Of a stretch of 64,000 nt of DNA, positions 1 to 9,189 are shown one piece after another. The stretch spans positions 1,255,001-1,319,000 of the forward strand of contig NZ_CP035107.1 in the NCBI RefSeq assembly GCF_004088395.1, given 5' to 3'. The stretch is from Ornithobacterium rhinotracheale. GTDB lineage: Bacteria; Bacteroidota; Bacteroidia; Flavobacteriales; Weeksellaceae. Each line of letters starts with the position of its first letter. Positions within the stretch are counted from its first letter, which is position 1. A model generated the notes under the pieces. It made no database searches and was not told the DNA's origin. It saw nothing but the letters and a program-made list of their open reading frames with translations. The translations under genes and the position numbers were made by a program.

Positions 1-1424
1 AATTAAGTTTCTTTGACAAAACACCAAACGGGACATTGGTTACTCGTTCGGTGTCTGATATCGAAACCATTTCGCAAGTCTTTACCGATGGGATTTTGGT
101 GGTCTTGGGCGATGTTTTGCGCATTGTGTGCATTATGGCAGTAATGTTTTACACCAACTGGAAATTAGCCTTGGTTGTTATTGTGATTCTTCCGCTTATG
201 ACAGTGGTTACCAGTTTATTCCAAAAATCAATTAAACGAACATTTTCTGAAGAAAGAACGCAAACTGCGATTTTCAATAGCTTTGTACAAGAACGCCTTT
301 CGGGGATGAAAATCATTCAACTTTTTAATCGAGAAGATGCTGAGTTTAAGAAATTTAAAGGCATTAATAAAAAGTTGAGAGATGCGTACTTAGCCACTGT
401 TTTTTATTTCTCATTGCTCTTTCCTGTGGTGGAATTAGTCTCATCTGTCGCACTTGGTTTGGTCATCATTTTAGGGGGCTGGAGTGCTTTTTATTTTAAA
501 GATGTTTCGCCTGGGGAGGTCATTGCTTTTATCATGTTTATCCCGATGTTGGTGCGTCCAATTCGTCAAATGGCAGAGCGTTTCAACAACCTACAACGCG
601 GACTTGTGAGTGCCGAGCGAGTGTTTAAAATGATGGATTTAAACGAAACTCTGCCAAACAAAGGAAAGATTGAAAAAAGTAACATTCAAGGGAATATTTT
701 ATTTAAAGATGTGGTGTTTGAATACATTCCAGACGAAGAAATTTTAAAAGGTATTTCGTTTGAAGCCAAAGCGGGAGAATGCATTGCTATTGTGGGGGCG
801 ACAGGTGCAGGAAAATCCACAATCATCAATCTTTTAAGCCGTTTTTACGATATCAAATCAGGTAGCATTTGCATTGATGGTGTGGACATTAGGGATTATA
901 GTTTGCAAAATCTGCGTAGCCATATCGCAGTGGTGTTGCAAGATGTATTTTTGTTCAACGATACAATTTTAAACAATATCCGTCTTGGCGACAACAACAT
1001 TAGCGAAAACGACATCGTTCAAGCTGCTAAAGAAATTGATATTCATACATTTATCGAAACACTACCTGGTGGCTATCATTATAAAGTTTGTGAGCGTGGT
1101 TCTACCCTTTCGGTGGGGCAACGCCAATTGATTTCATTTTTGCGTGCCTATGTGCACAAGCCAGAGATTTTGGTTCTGGACGAAGCTACTTCATCTATCG
1201 ATACCGCTTCGGAAAATTTAATCCAAGAAGCAACCGAAAAAATCACTAAAAACCGAACTTCCATCATTATTGCACACCGCTTGGCTACGATTCAAAATGC
1301 CGATAAAATCATCGTGATGGAACAGGGAAAAATTGTAGAAATGGGTAAACATCAAGAATTATTGAACCAAAATGGCTATTATGCACATTTATACAAAGTT
1401 CAATTCCGTGATGCACAAGCCTAA
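1..1424 (+). CDS. ABC transporter, fused permease-ATPase (5' end outside window)
   Basis: MsbA/LmrA-type exporter half-transporter: membrane domain followed by ATPase, working as a dimer in the inner membrane; substrate unknown. The frame is open from base 3, where the peptide reads LSFFDKTPNGTLVTRSVSD, the usual cytoplasmic loop of this family, so the true start and the first transmembrane helices lie upstream. Visible motifs: Walker A GATGAGKST (about nt 795-820), signature LSVGQRQ (LSGGQ variant, about 1110), Walker B ILVLDEATSSID (about 1170-1205) and the switch histidine in IAHRL (about 1272). A small lipoprotein gene follows 60 nt later with its own promoter box. Family assignment is firm; lipid A or drug transport cannot be decided here. 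Confidence 0.93.
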   Translation, partial: LSFFDKTPNGTLVTRSVSDIETISQVFTDGILVVLGDVLRIVCIMAVMFYTNWKLALVVIVILPLMTVVTSLFQKSIKRTFSEERTQTAIFNSFVQERLSGMKIIQLFNREDAEFKKFKGINKKLRDAYLATVFYFSLLFPVVELVSSVALGLVIILGGWSAFYFKDVSPGEVIAFIMFIPMLVRPIRQMAERFNNLQRGLVSAERVFKMMDLNETLPNKGKIEKSNIQGNILFKDVVFEYIPDEEILKGISFEAKAGECIAIVGATGAGKSTIINLLSRFYDIKSGSICIDGVDIRDYSLQNLRSHIAVVLQDVFLFNDTILNNIRLGDNNISENDIVQAAKEIDIHTFIETLPGGYHYKVCERGSTLSVGQRQLISFLRAYVHKPEILVLDEATSSIDTASENLIQEATEKITKNRTSIIIAHRLATIQNADKIIVMEQGKIVEMGKHQELLNQNGYYAHLYKVQFRDAQA

Positions 1425-1448
1425 TTTTTTAAGAGATTAAAATTTTTG

Positions 1449-1456
1449 TACCTTTG
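1449..1456 (+). promoter_or_regulatory. Bacteroidota -7 box of the small lipoprotein gene
   Basis: TACCTTTG fits the TAnnTTTG -7 consensus and lies 27 nt before the ATG at 1484. No clear -33 TTG is visible. Motif match only. Confidence 0.45.
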
Positions 1457-1483
1457 CCGTACATTTTTTAAATACGATTTGAT

Positions 1484-1885
1484 ATGAAAAAAGTATTATT
1501 ACTTGCAGGAGTTGCTTCATTTGTAGCTTTCGCTTCATGTAAAAAAGAAACTCAAAAAGAAGAAGTTGTTTCTACTGAAAATGTTGCAACAGAAGATGTT
1601 ACCACAGATGCGCCAGAAGAAGGTGCGACTGCAGATTTGGCAAATTCTTCAATCCCTGCGGCTCCACAATTACAAGACGAAACTTTGCAAAGCTGGGTAA
1701 ACGATTTACACGCTGCTGCTGAAAAAGCTAAAAACGCATCGGTTGCAGGAAATGTAGATGAATTGAACCAAGCTACTGCTGAGATTACTTCGCTTGTTGA
1801 AACTTTGAAAACACAAGAAAACAAAGCTGAATACAACCAAGCACAAGAATATTATAAAACTGTGCAAGAAGAATTAAATAAATAA
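1484..1885 (+). CDS. Small acidic helical lipoprotein, unknown function
   Basis: 133 aa. The N-terminus has a lipoprotein signal peptide with lipobox FASC (Cys19), followed by KKET, so the mature protein should be lipid-anchored. A Glu/Thr/Ala-rich linker (residues 22-55) leads to a predicted helical region (about 65-133) rich in Ala, Glu and Lys, possibly coiled-coil. I do not recognise the family. It has its own promoter box and ends at a strong terminator shared with the convergent gene, so it is probably monocistronic. Confidence 0.8.
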   Translation: MKKVLLLAGVASFVAFASCKKETQKEEVVSTENVATEDVTTDAPEEGATADLANSSIPAAPQLQDETLQSWVNDLHAAAEKAKNASVAGNVDELNQATAEITSLVETLKTQENKAEYNQAQEYYKTVQEELNK

Positions 1886-1917
1886 TTTTTATATAATTAA
1901 TTTTTGTGATGTTTATT

Positions 1918-1951
1918 AAAAAGCGTTTTTCTCATAGAAAAACGCTTTTTT
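1918..1951. terminator. Bidirectional intrinsic terminator
   Basis: Perfect 15-bp stem (1918-1932 with 1936-1950) and a 3-nt loop, with A-tract before and T-tract after. It lies between the lipoprotein gene and the convergent DNA-metabolism gene and can serve both strands. The end of the second gene overlaps its right arm. Confidence 0.85.
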
Positions 1952-2711
1952 AGTATATTTTCTTCTCGGTTAAATATTTCCAATAGCGTTTGGGCATATT
2001 TTGTAAATGCAATTTGGTATTTTTTCGCTCTTCGATACCCGTTTTTACAAAATAGCGTTGCCACAATTTTTGATAGTTTTTTTCTTCGGCGTGCCACAAT
2101 TCTTCGGGATTTTGGGCAAAATCTCCCGTAGGGAAAATCATTTCGCAAGTTTCTAAATCATAGAACAATCCATAATTTCTACGCGCATCGTAAATCAGCC
2201 ATTTTTGATCTCGGTAGCGATGATAAAAATGATTTTTAAGCATAGGCAAAACATCAAAATCAGGCTCAATACGAGCAAAATAAGTTTCGTCTTGGAGCTT
2301 TTCAAAACGCACAAAAGCTTTCATGCGATGCACCTCTCGCCCCACGGATTTGCAAATTTTGGCAATGGCTAAAATTTGATCATCAGCTAAATCATTAAAA
2401 ACATATTTTTTAGGATTTTTCACCGATTTTTGCACCAAATGCAAAATTAAATTTTCACGCTCATATCGCTCAGACATAAACACATACATCAGCTGAGAAA
2501 TTCCTTTTTTGCCTAAATTTTCTTCTAATTTTTTAAGTACACGCTCGGCTTTCTCGGTTTGTGTGATGACATCGTGTCGCTCAGCAAACAAATCCAACTG
2601 TGCGGCTCGGTTTTCGGGCAAAATATCTACAGACCGATAACGATATTCAAACACTTCAAAAATCGTGGTCATCAGCCCTTCAAAACTTCCATCGTAGATG
2701 ATATTTACCAT
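1950..2711 (-). CDS. Putative DNA metabolism protein (TIGR03915/DUF4130 family)
   Basis: 253 aa, starting MVNIIYDGSFEGLMTTIFEV, the typical opening of the TIGR03915 putative DNA metabolism family, with the DUF4130-like segment continuing to the C-terminus (FDVLPMLKNHFYHRYRDQ and LIYDARRNYGLFYD). The biochemical role is not established; the family is named for its genomic pairing with a radical-SAM protein and, in some genomes, uracil-DNA glycosylase-like domains. Here it lies 10 nt downstream of that radical-SAM gene, so the two are almost certainly co-transcribed. The start is ATG. Confidence 0.88.
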   Translation of the reverse strand: MVNIIYDGSFEGLMTTIFEVFEYRYRSVDILPENRAAQLDLFAERHDVITQTEKAERVLKKLEENLGKKGISQLMYVFMSERYERENLILHLVQKSVKNPKKYVFNDLADDQILAIAKICKSVGREVHRMKAFVRFEKLQDETYFARIEPDFDVLPMLKNHFYHRYRDQKWLIYDARRNYGLFYDLETCEMIFPTGDFAQNPEELWHAEEKNYQKLWQRYFVKTGIEERKNTKLHLQNMPKRYWKYLTEKKIY

Positions 2712-2721
2712 GATTTAAACA

Positions 2722-3978
2722 TTAAAACAAAGACAATTGCTCGCCATAAAGGCTAGACCATTTAGATTTGGTTTCGTTAAGCAATAATTGTCTTAAATTC
2801 TGTTTTTCAAGAAATTGATTAAAACGATTAGGACTTGCTCCTTCGATGAAAAATTTGGCACGATTGGTCGCTACACCCATTTTTTTAAGATGTTCTATGG
2901 TTAATTTTTGGAATTTTCGGGCTTTTAAAATCTTCAAAACCGATTTTACGCCCACGCCTGGAATCCTAAGCAAAAGTTCCTTCGGAGCTGTATTGATATT
3001 CACGGGAAAAAGCGCGCGGTGTCTTATCGCCCATGCCAATTTTGGGTCGATTTCTAAATCCAAAAAAGGTGCTTCGCTGTCCAAAATTTCATTGGCATCA
3101 AACCCATAAAAACGCATCAACCAATCGGCTTGATACAATCTATGCTCACGCTGAATAGGCACTTGTGTATTAATTGAAGGTAATCTATCATCCTCTGAAA
3201 CAGGCACATACCCCGAATAATATACGCGGCGCATGTCGTATTTTTTGTAAAAATAATTGGCGACATGTATGATTTTTAAATCCGTTTCGTTGGTGGCTCC
3301 CACAATCATTTGCGTGGATTGCCCCGCAGGCGCAAATTTAGGTGTGCTTTTGATGATTTTTCGCTCCGATTTATAAATTTCTAAATTTTGTTTAATCGTG
3401 CGCATGGGTTTTACCAAATCCTTGTGCGATTTTTCGGGGGCTAAAAGTTTTAAACCTTGTTCGGTCGGGATTTCCAAATTCACCGAAAGTCTATCGGCAT
3501 AAAGTCCCGCTTCGCGCATCAACTCCTCGCTCGCTCCTGGAATAGACTTGAGATGAATATACCCATTGAATTTGTGCTCGGTGCGTAACTTTTTGGCAAT
3601 GCGCACCAAACGCTCCATGGTAGTATCTCCATTTTTAAAAATCCCCGAACTTAAAAATAATCCCTCGATATAATTTCGGCGATAAAAATTCATGGTGAGA
3701 TCCACCACTTCGTCCACCGTAAAAGCTGCTCGCTTAATGTCGTTGCTACGACGCGAAACGCAGTAGGCACAATCGTAAATGCAATGATTGGTCAATAGAA
3801 TTTTAAGTAAAGAAATACATCTGCCATCTTCGGTAAAGCTGTGGCAAATCCCCGATGCGTGGCTATTTCCCAGCCCACCCTTGTTTTTACGATTGCCTCC
3901 GCTCGATGAGCAAGAAACATCGTATTTAGCAGCATCTGCTAGGATTTCTAGTTTTTCTTTAATTCTATCAAAATTCAT
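2722..3978 (-). CDS. Radical SAM protein, putative DNA modification/repair (TIGR03916)
   Basis: 418 aa from the ATG at 3978, chosen because homologues begin near MNFDRIKEKLEILADAA and an AAGGGG stretch lies just upstream; a TTG at 4002 would add 8 residues. The radical-SAM cluster motif is CIYDCAYC (CxxxCxxC, about residues 66-73), binding a 4Fe-4S cluster for reductive SAM cleavage. A Cys-containing stretch before it (SCSSSGGNRKNKGGLGNSHA) is typical of the family. Near the C-terminus LLLRIPGVGVKSVLKIL is a helix-hairpin-helix, suggesting nucleic-acid binding. It is followed by its usual partner gene. A repair or modification role is a family-level prediction, not demonstrated. Confidence 0.9.
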   Translation of the reverse strand: MNFDRIKEKLEILADAAKYDVSCSSSGGNRKNKGGLGNSHASGICHSFTEDGRCISLLKILLTNHCIYDCAYCVSRRSNDIKRAAFTVDEVVDLTMNFYRRNYIEGLFLSSGIFKNGDTTMERLVRIAKKLRTEHKFNGYIHLKSIPGASEELMREAGLYADRLSVNLEIPTEQGLKLLAPEKSHKDLVKPMRTIKQNLEIYKSERKIIKSTPKFAPAGQSTQMIVGATNETDLKIIHVANYFYKKYDMRRVYYSGYVPVSEDDRLPSINTQVPIQREHRLYQADWLMRFYGFDANEILDSEAPFLDLEIDPKLAWAIRHRALFPVNINTAPKELLLRIPGVGVKSVLKILKARKFQKLTIEHLKKMGVATNRAKFFIEGASPNRFNQFLEKQNLRQLLLNETKSKWSSLYGEQLSLF

Positions 3979-4058
3979 TTTTTGCCCCTTGCTTTTGAGC
4001 AAAAATAAGAAAAACCAAAGAAAGCCTAAGCCTTAAAAATCATAAATTCTATATAATT

Positions 4059-4565
4059 TTATAGAGCGGTATAAGTCGTAATCTGGCGATTATCGTCTTG
4101 TACCACCAATTGATTTTTGGTGAGTTTTTGAATATACCAAATATCTTTATTTTTTTTAGTGAAAGTCGGTTTTTCTTTGGCTTCAATTTCATCGCTTTTG
4201 CCGTACATGATACCGCCAAAAACAGCCTTTTCCCATTCAACATCTTCTTTGATCCAAGGAGATTTAGATGAAACTAAATTCACCTTTAAATCTGAAAAAA
4301 TAATTTGATTTTCTTTTAATTCCCAATGAGAAGAAATCTGAACATCGGTATTATTCCACAAGCCATCTATCAATTTAGTTTTTAGAATGGAGGTATGATT
4401 TGCATTGAAAATCAGTGTATCGTTCCAAACTTTATTGGACAATTCTTTTTGCACAATCCAAGTTTTATTCTTTAATAAATTGACATCAAAATGATTGTCA
4501 TCATCGCTGTTTTTACAAGAGAAAATCAATACACTCAAAAATATAAAAAATACGATTTTTTTCAT
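4059..4565 (-). CDS. Lipoprotein, lipocalin-like fold possible
   Basis: 168 aa with a lipoprotein signal ending in IFSC (Cys17), followed by KNSDDD. The mature part has alternating strands with repeated Trp (KTWIVQKELS, DGLWNNTDVQISSHWEL), resembling the small lipocalin-like lipoproteins common in Flavobacteria, but I cannot place it in a named family. It lies 54 nt downstream of dgkA on the same strand and may be transcribed with it. Role unknown. Confidence 0.75.
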   Translation of the reverse strand: MKKIVFFIFLSVLIFSCKNSDDDNHFDVNLLKNKTWIVQKELSNKVWNDTLIFNANHTSILKTKLIDGLWNNTDVQISSHWELKENQIIFSDLKVNLVSSKSPWIKEDVEWEKAVFGGIMYGKSDEIEAKEKPTFTKKNKDIWYIQKLTKNQLVVQDDNRQITTYTAL

Positions 4566-4619
4566 TTTTTGGATATTTTCAGTAGGTATACCAAAATTAA
4601 AAAAAAATTATTTTTCAAA

Positions 4620-4994
4620 CTATATTTTTGCCAAAATTTTCGGAATAAATATAATTAAACCAATTATAAAAGTTCCTATTGCGACTATCAAAACCGCTGT
4701 CGCTGAAACATCTTTAATGATTTTTATTTTATTGTTTTTTTGAGGAGAAATGAAATCTGCTATATTTTCAATTGCTGTATTTATAGCTTCTAAACTTAAA
4801 ACCAAAGCAATACAAAAGATAATAATCCCCCATTCAACTGTAGTTATTTCAAAATAAAAGCCAAAAATAATAACTAATATGCTTGCAAATATGTGTACTT
4901 TAACATTGGGTTCTTTTATCAAAGTCAAAAAACCTTCTATTGCAAACCCAATACTTTTAATTCTAGTTTTTATAAAACGTATTAAGTCGCTCAT
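4620..4994 (-). CDS. dgkA: Diacylglycerol kinase family protein (DgkA type)
   Basis: 124 aa integral membrane kinase of the prokaryotic DgkA family, phosphorylating diacylglycerol or undecaprenol with ATP. Three hydrophobic helices are visible (about 31-50, 53-70, 98-120), with the family motif EAINTAIENIADF (catalytic Glu) and the cytoplasmic KIIKDVSATAVL (Lys-Asp pair). Its ATG overlaps the stop codon of the ClC gene by one base (TAATG), so the two are translationally coupled. Substrate choice cannot be read from sequence. Confidence 0.93.
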   Translation of the reverse strand: MSDLIRFIKTRIKSIGFAIEGFLTLIKEPNVKVHIFASILVIIFGFYFEITTVEWGIIIFCIALVLSLEAINTAIENIADFISPQKNNKIKIIKDVSATAVLIVAIGTFIIGLIIFIPKILAKI

Positions 4995-6441
4995 TATTTT
5001 TTAATACTTTCTTCTTCGCTTTTGTTGCCTTGCACTTCTGTTGCTACATTTAATTTTTCTGTTTCAGTTGCCAAAGCGGTAGCTTTTTCTTTTCTATCTT
5101 CGTCGTTTAAATCTTTTAAATAGCCCATTTTAAGCACATCATAGAACGAGTGCCTGTTGATGTTAAATGCTACAAACGAAGCAACTAAACCTGCAAACAT
5201 GAGATAGAAAATCAAGCTGTGGCGGTCGGTCATTTCAATTACAAGAATTGCCGATGTAAAGGGTGCACGCGTGATGCCTACCAAAAACGAAACCATCCCA
5301 ACTAAAATCAACAAATTGATTTCTGATGAAGTGTAAGCGAACCACCCTGCTACAACAGAGCCTACCGTGGCTCCTGCGCCCAATGCTGGGGCAAAAATAC
5401 CTCCCGCAGCCCCTGATGTGAACGAAAGCCCTGTGCCTATCATTCTTAAAACAGGGGTATACCAAGGTAGTGTTTTTTCTTCGGTAAAGAGCACACGCTC
5501 CATTAACTCTTTCCCAGAGCCTAAAATATCTTCGCTGATAAAATAGGCGATTGTTGCAATAATTAGCGAGGAAACTAATAAAAAATAAACCTCTTGGCGT
5601 TGATTTTTTAATGTTTTTTTGAATTTTAAAACGCTGAGCATTGCTTGCGAAAGCAAACTACTTAAAATTCCAGAAATCACGGCTACCAATAGCACCGAAA
5701 ATATAATCCAAGAGGAAATATCATCAATTCTTGGAAATCCTAAATAGAGATAAGGACCTGTGATACTTTGTGTTAAGAAACCTGCGATGATAACTCCTGT
5801 GAAAAGTGCTGTTTTAAAGTAACTTAGATGAGTTCTTGTAAGTTCCTCTATGGCAAAAACAATTCCTCCAAGTGGTGTATTGAACGCCGCAGAAAGTCCA
5901 GCCGCTGCACCTGTCATGATCATATTTTTTCTTGAAATTTTTGGCCATGAGGCGGGCAATAATTCATTGATTTTCTTATAAATAGAACCTGAAATTTGAA
6001 TCGTAGGTCCCTCTCTACCTATAGCTCCCCCCCTACTACCATAATGGCACTGGAAATAATTTTAATTACTAGTACTTTAAAACTTAATAATTTGGGTATT
6101 TTTTTATAACTTTTGGGAGTGGAAAGCTCAACGGCGGCCATTACCTGCGGAATCCCACTACCTTTGGCGTATGGGGCAAATTTTACAACTAGCCACCAAG
6201 ACAGCAAAAAAGCAGAGGGTAAAAGAATGAAAACCATCCATTTGTGCCAGCTTAAAATCATGCTTAAAGCTTCCTCGGCATACCTAAATAATCCTGCATA
6301 GAAAATTGCAAATAATGCCGTGATAACGGCTCCCACCCAAAACGGAATGGCTTGCAATAGGTTGTTTTTAATTTTTTGGCTATGAATTCGATCGGTGGAT
6401 AGCCTTAAATAATACCTTAGAAAATTAATTACTTTATGCAT
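4994..6441 (-). pseudogene. ClC-family chloride channel/transporter, frameshifted
   Basis: Two ORFs together make one ClC protein of about 482 aa without CBS domains. The N-terminal part (6441-6019) carries the selectivity motif GSGIP. It reads into a stop just after VVGGEL, inside a run of seven G on the minus strand (6027-6033). Adding one G gives VGGGAIGREGPTIQISG, the conserved GREGP motif with the gating Glu, continuing into the second ORF (to 4994) with INTPLGGIVFAIEELT and the GIFAP anion-binding motif. So a 1-nt deletion in a homopolymer breaks the gene: real mutation, slipped-strand phase variation, or sequencing error. Nothing else looks decayed. dgkA follows with a 1-nt overlap. 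Confidence 0.9.
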
Positions 6442-6525
6442 TGATTAGATGCTTTGAATTTCTACTTTTTTAAACGAGATGCAAAGCTATTTATTTTTAT
6501 TAACTTTATAAAGTACTTGCAAGTT

Positions 6526-6894
6526 TTATTTGTAGGAATCCCAAAACATTTTGGCTGCACCTAAAATCATAATGAATCCAAATATTTTTTTAAGTGTTTT
6601 TTGGTCTAATTTTAAAGCTAGCATTCCGCCAAAATAGCTTCCTATCATAAAGGTGAGCGAGAGTATCATTACATATTTCCAATTAATGAAACCTGCTTTG
6701 TTGTAACTATATACCGATAGAAAACTAAGTGGTAACAACAATGTGGCTAAACTAGTTCCTTGCGCTTCATGCTGAGACATTCCCATTAGAAAAACTAAAA
6801 ACGGCACGATGATTAATCCACCACCTATCCCCACAAGTCCACCGATGAGTCCTGCTAATAATCCTATGAGTAGGAGTAATAATGTTTGATCCAA
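6526..6894 (-). CDS. TauE/SafE family permease, half-size
   Basis: 122 aa, four hydrophobic segments. It begins with the family repeat GLLAGLIGGLVGIGGGLIIV and contains GTSLATLLLPLSFLSVYSY. Full TauE/SafE (DUF81) proteins are about 250 aa with two such repeats; this single-repeat form is common in Bacteroidota and would act as a dimer. The family moves sulfur oxyanions or organosulfonates, but the substrate here is unknown. It lies 21 nt downstream of recQ on the same strand. Confidence 0.88.
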   Translation of the reverse strand: MDQTLLLLLIGLLAGLIGGLVGIGGGLIIVPFLVFLMGMSQHEAQGTSLATLLLPLSFLSVYSYNKAGFINWKYVMILSLTFMIGSYFGGMLALKLDQKTLKKIFGFIMILGAAKMFWDSYK

Positions 6895-6915
6895 TCTTTT
6901 TATTTTTAATAAATT

Positions 6916-9111
6916 TTAGTTTGCCACTTCGCTAATGAATTTTATGCGCATAAGGCGTAATTCTTCTTCATCTAGAGCATCGCCAAATTCTTCTAGCAAT
7001 TCGGCCAAGCTATCAGTTTGGGCTTCTTCTATCAAGAAATCCATGATTTCGTCTTGTAACTCTTCGTCTATTACCTCTTCGATGTAGTAGTTGATGTTAA
7101 GCTTTGTACCTTGATAAACTATGCTTTCCATTTCAGAAAGAAGTTCCTCCATGCTCATACCTTTAGCCTTAGCAATGTCTTCCAAGTTCATTTTTCTATC
7201 GGTACTTTGTATTATGTACACCTTGTTAGTAGACTTATTGGCAATTTGCTTAATGACAATGTCGTTTGGTTTTTCAATATCATTGTCTTCTACATAGCGT
7301 TCAATTAGCTCGATGAACGGTTTTCCGAATTTCTTGGCTTTTCCGTCTCCTACGCCAAAAATATTGGTAAGCTCTTCCATGGTTGTAGGATATTGTGAAG
7401 CCATATCTTCTAAACTTGCATCTTGGAAAATTGCAAAAGGCGGAATTCCGTGTTTTTTAGATGATTTTTTTCTTTGTTCTTGTAAATATTTAAGCAATGT
7501 TTCATCTAGCACACCACCACCTGCTGCAGGCTCATCATTTTGCTGATTCATCAAGGCCTCATAGTCGTGATCTTCTGCAATTTCGAATTTGTAAGGTTTT
7601 ACAATAAAATCAAACGCCTTTTGATTCAATTTTAAAATTCCATACGATTCTACTTCTTTTTCAACAAAATCGTTTACAATCGACTGGCGACCAATACTTC
7701 TCCAGAAACTTTCTGAATAGTCTTTCCCTATCCCAAAGAAATCTTCGGTTTCTAGTGAATAGGATTTAGTAATTACTGTGTTTTTGCCCACGAGCAATTT
7801 TACCAAATCTTTTAATTTCAATTTTTGATTGGTTTTTTCGATGATTTCAAGAAATGTTTTGAGCTCCTTAGAAACTTCAATCATTTTTTTAGGGTTGCGC
7901 ATATTATCGTCCATATCCGCTCCTTCTCCATTCACTTCATCAAACTCTTCCCCAAAATAGTGCAATAAGAATTTTCTGCGCGACATCGAGGTTTCTGCGT
8001 AAGAAACCACTTCGTTTAGCAATTGTAGTCCTACCTCACGCTCAGAAACGGGTTTTCCTGAAAGGAATTTTTCGAGTTTTTCAATATCTTTATAATCATA
8101 AAAGGCCAGGCAGTAACCTTCTCCACCATCACGACCTGCACGCCCTGTTTCTTGATAATAGCCTTCCAAGCTTTTTGGGAAATCATAGTGAATTACAAAA
8201 CGCACATCGGGCTTATCGATCCCCATTCCAAAAGCGATAGTTGCTACGACAATGTCTACATCTTGCATCAAGAATTTATCTTGGTGCTCGGCGCGTGTTT
8301 TGGCATCTAGCCCTGCATGGTAGGGCAAAGCCGAAATTCCGTTGAGTTCTAAGGTTTGTGCAATTTCCTCTACTTTTTTACGGCTAAGGCAATAGATGAT
8401 TCCAGATTGTCCTTTTCGGGTTTTAATGAATTTAATAATTTGTTTATCAATATCCACCTTAGGGCGCACTTCGTAAAACAAATTAGGGCGGTTGAATGAG
8501 GCTTTAAACACCAAAGCATCGGTCATGCCCAGCGTTTTCTGAATGTCTTCTTGCACTTTAGGGGTAGCTGTAGCGGTGAGTGCTATAATGGGCTGTTCGC
8601 CAATTTTTTGAATAATAGATTTTATGTTTCTGTACTCAGGCCTAAAATCGTGCCCCCATTCAGAGATACAGTGAGCTTCATCAATGGCAAAGAAGGATAT
8701 TTTTACCTCTTTGAAAAAGTTCACATATTCCTCCTTGGTTAGCGATTCAGGTGCTACATAAAGTAGTTTGGTAACCCCATTAGCTATATCATCTAAAACC
8801 TGTGCAACCTGTGCTCGGTTGAGCGAAGAATTTAACACATGTGCAATGCCTTCCTCTTCGTGCAATCCTCTTATGGCATCTACTTGGTTCTTCATCAAAG
8901 CAATCAATGGAGAAATTACAATTGCTGTACCTTCCTGCATGAGTGCGGGTAATTGATAGCAAAGCGACTTTCCTCCTCCAGTTGGCATCAACACAAAAGT
9001 ATCCTTTCCATCAAGTAGAGAGGTAATGATTTCTTCCTGTTGACCTTTAAAAGAATTAAAGCCAAAATGCTTTTTAAGAGCTGCTTTTAATTGGTAATTT
9101 TTCGATGACAT
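6916..9111 (-). CDS. recQ: ATP-dependent DNA helicase RecQ
   Basis: 731 aa, 3'-5' helicase for recombination and replication-fork repair. Walker A is MPTGGGKSLCYQLPA (about residues 42-56), the DEAH box with its aromatic-rich loop is DEAHCISEWGHDFRPEYR (about 142-159), and motif VI is QETGRAGRDG (about 320). The RQC region starts SRRKFLLHYFGEEFDEVNGEG: the four Zn-ligand cysteines of E. coli RecQ are absent here, which I believe is usual in this phylum. An HRDC domain (about 533-610) includes NIFGVGDGKAKKFG. An acidic extension (about 620-731) follows. It diverges from kdsD. Confidence 0.96.
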   Translation of the reverse strand: MSSKNYQLKAALKKHFGFNSFKGQQEEIITSLLDGKDTFVLMPTGGGKSLCYQLPALMQEGTAIVISPLIALMKNQVDAIRGLHEEEGIAHVLNSSLNRAQVAQVLDDIANGVTKLLYVAPESLTKEEYVNFFKEVKISFFAIDEAHCISEWGHDFRPEYRNIKSIIQKIGEQPIIALTATATPKVQEDIQKTLGMTDALVFKASFNRPNLFYEVRPKVDIDKQIIKFIKTRKGQSGIIYCLSRKKVEEIAQTLELNGISALPYHAGLDAKTRAEHQDKFLMQDVDIVVATIAFGMGIDKPDVRFVIHYDFPKSLEGYYQETGRAGRDGGEGYCLAFYDYKDIEKLEKFLSGKPVSEREVGLQLLNEVVSYAETSMSRRKFLLHYFGEEFDEVNGEGADMDDNMRNPKKMIEVSKELKTFLEIIEKTNQKLKLKDLVKLLVGKNTVITKSYSLETEDFFGIGKDYSESFWRSIGRQSIVNDFVEKEVESYGILKLNQKAFDFIVKPYKFEIAEDHDYEALMNQQNDEPAAGGGVLDETLLKYLQEQRKKSSKKHGIPPFAIFQDASLEDMASQYPTTMEELTNIFGVGDGKAKKFGKPFIELIERYVEDNDIEKPNDIVIKQIANKSTNKVYIIQSTDRKMNLEDIAKAKGMSMEELLSEMESIVYQGTKLNINYYIEEVIDEELQDEIMDFLIEEAQTDSLAELLEEFGDALDEEELRLMRIKFISEVAN

Positions 9112-9134
9112 AATATAAATTCAAAAAGACTTCT

Positions 9135-9142
9135 TAAATTTG
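9135..9142 (+). promoter_or_regulatory. Candidate -7 box of kdsD
   Basis: TAAATTTG fits TAnnTTTG and lies 47 nt before the TTG start of kdsD, in the divergent gap with recQ. Confidence 0.4.
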
Positions 9143-9189
9143 TAGATATAAAAGTACGATAAATTTTTAAAATAACAAATATTATCACC

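Noticed and set aside
6019-6441. Programmed frameshift in the ClC gene
   Set aside because: No known programmed-frameshift gene of this family and no stimulatory structure seen; a slip in a G-run is the simpler explanation.
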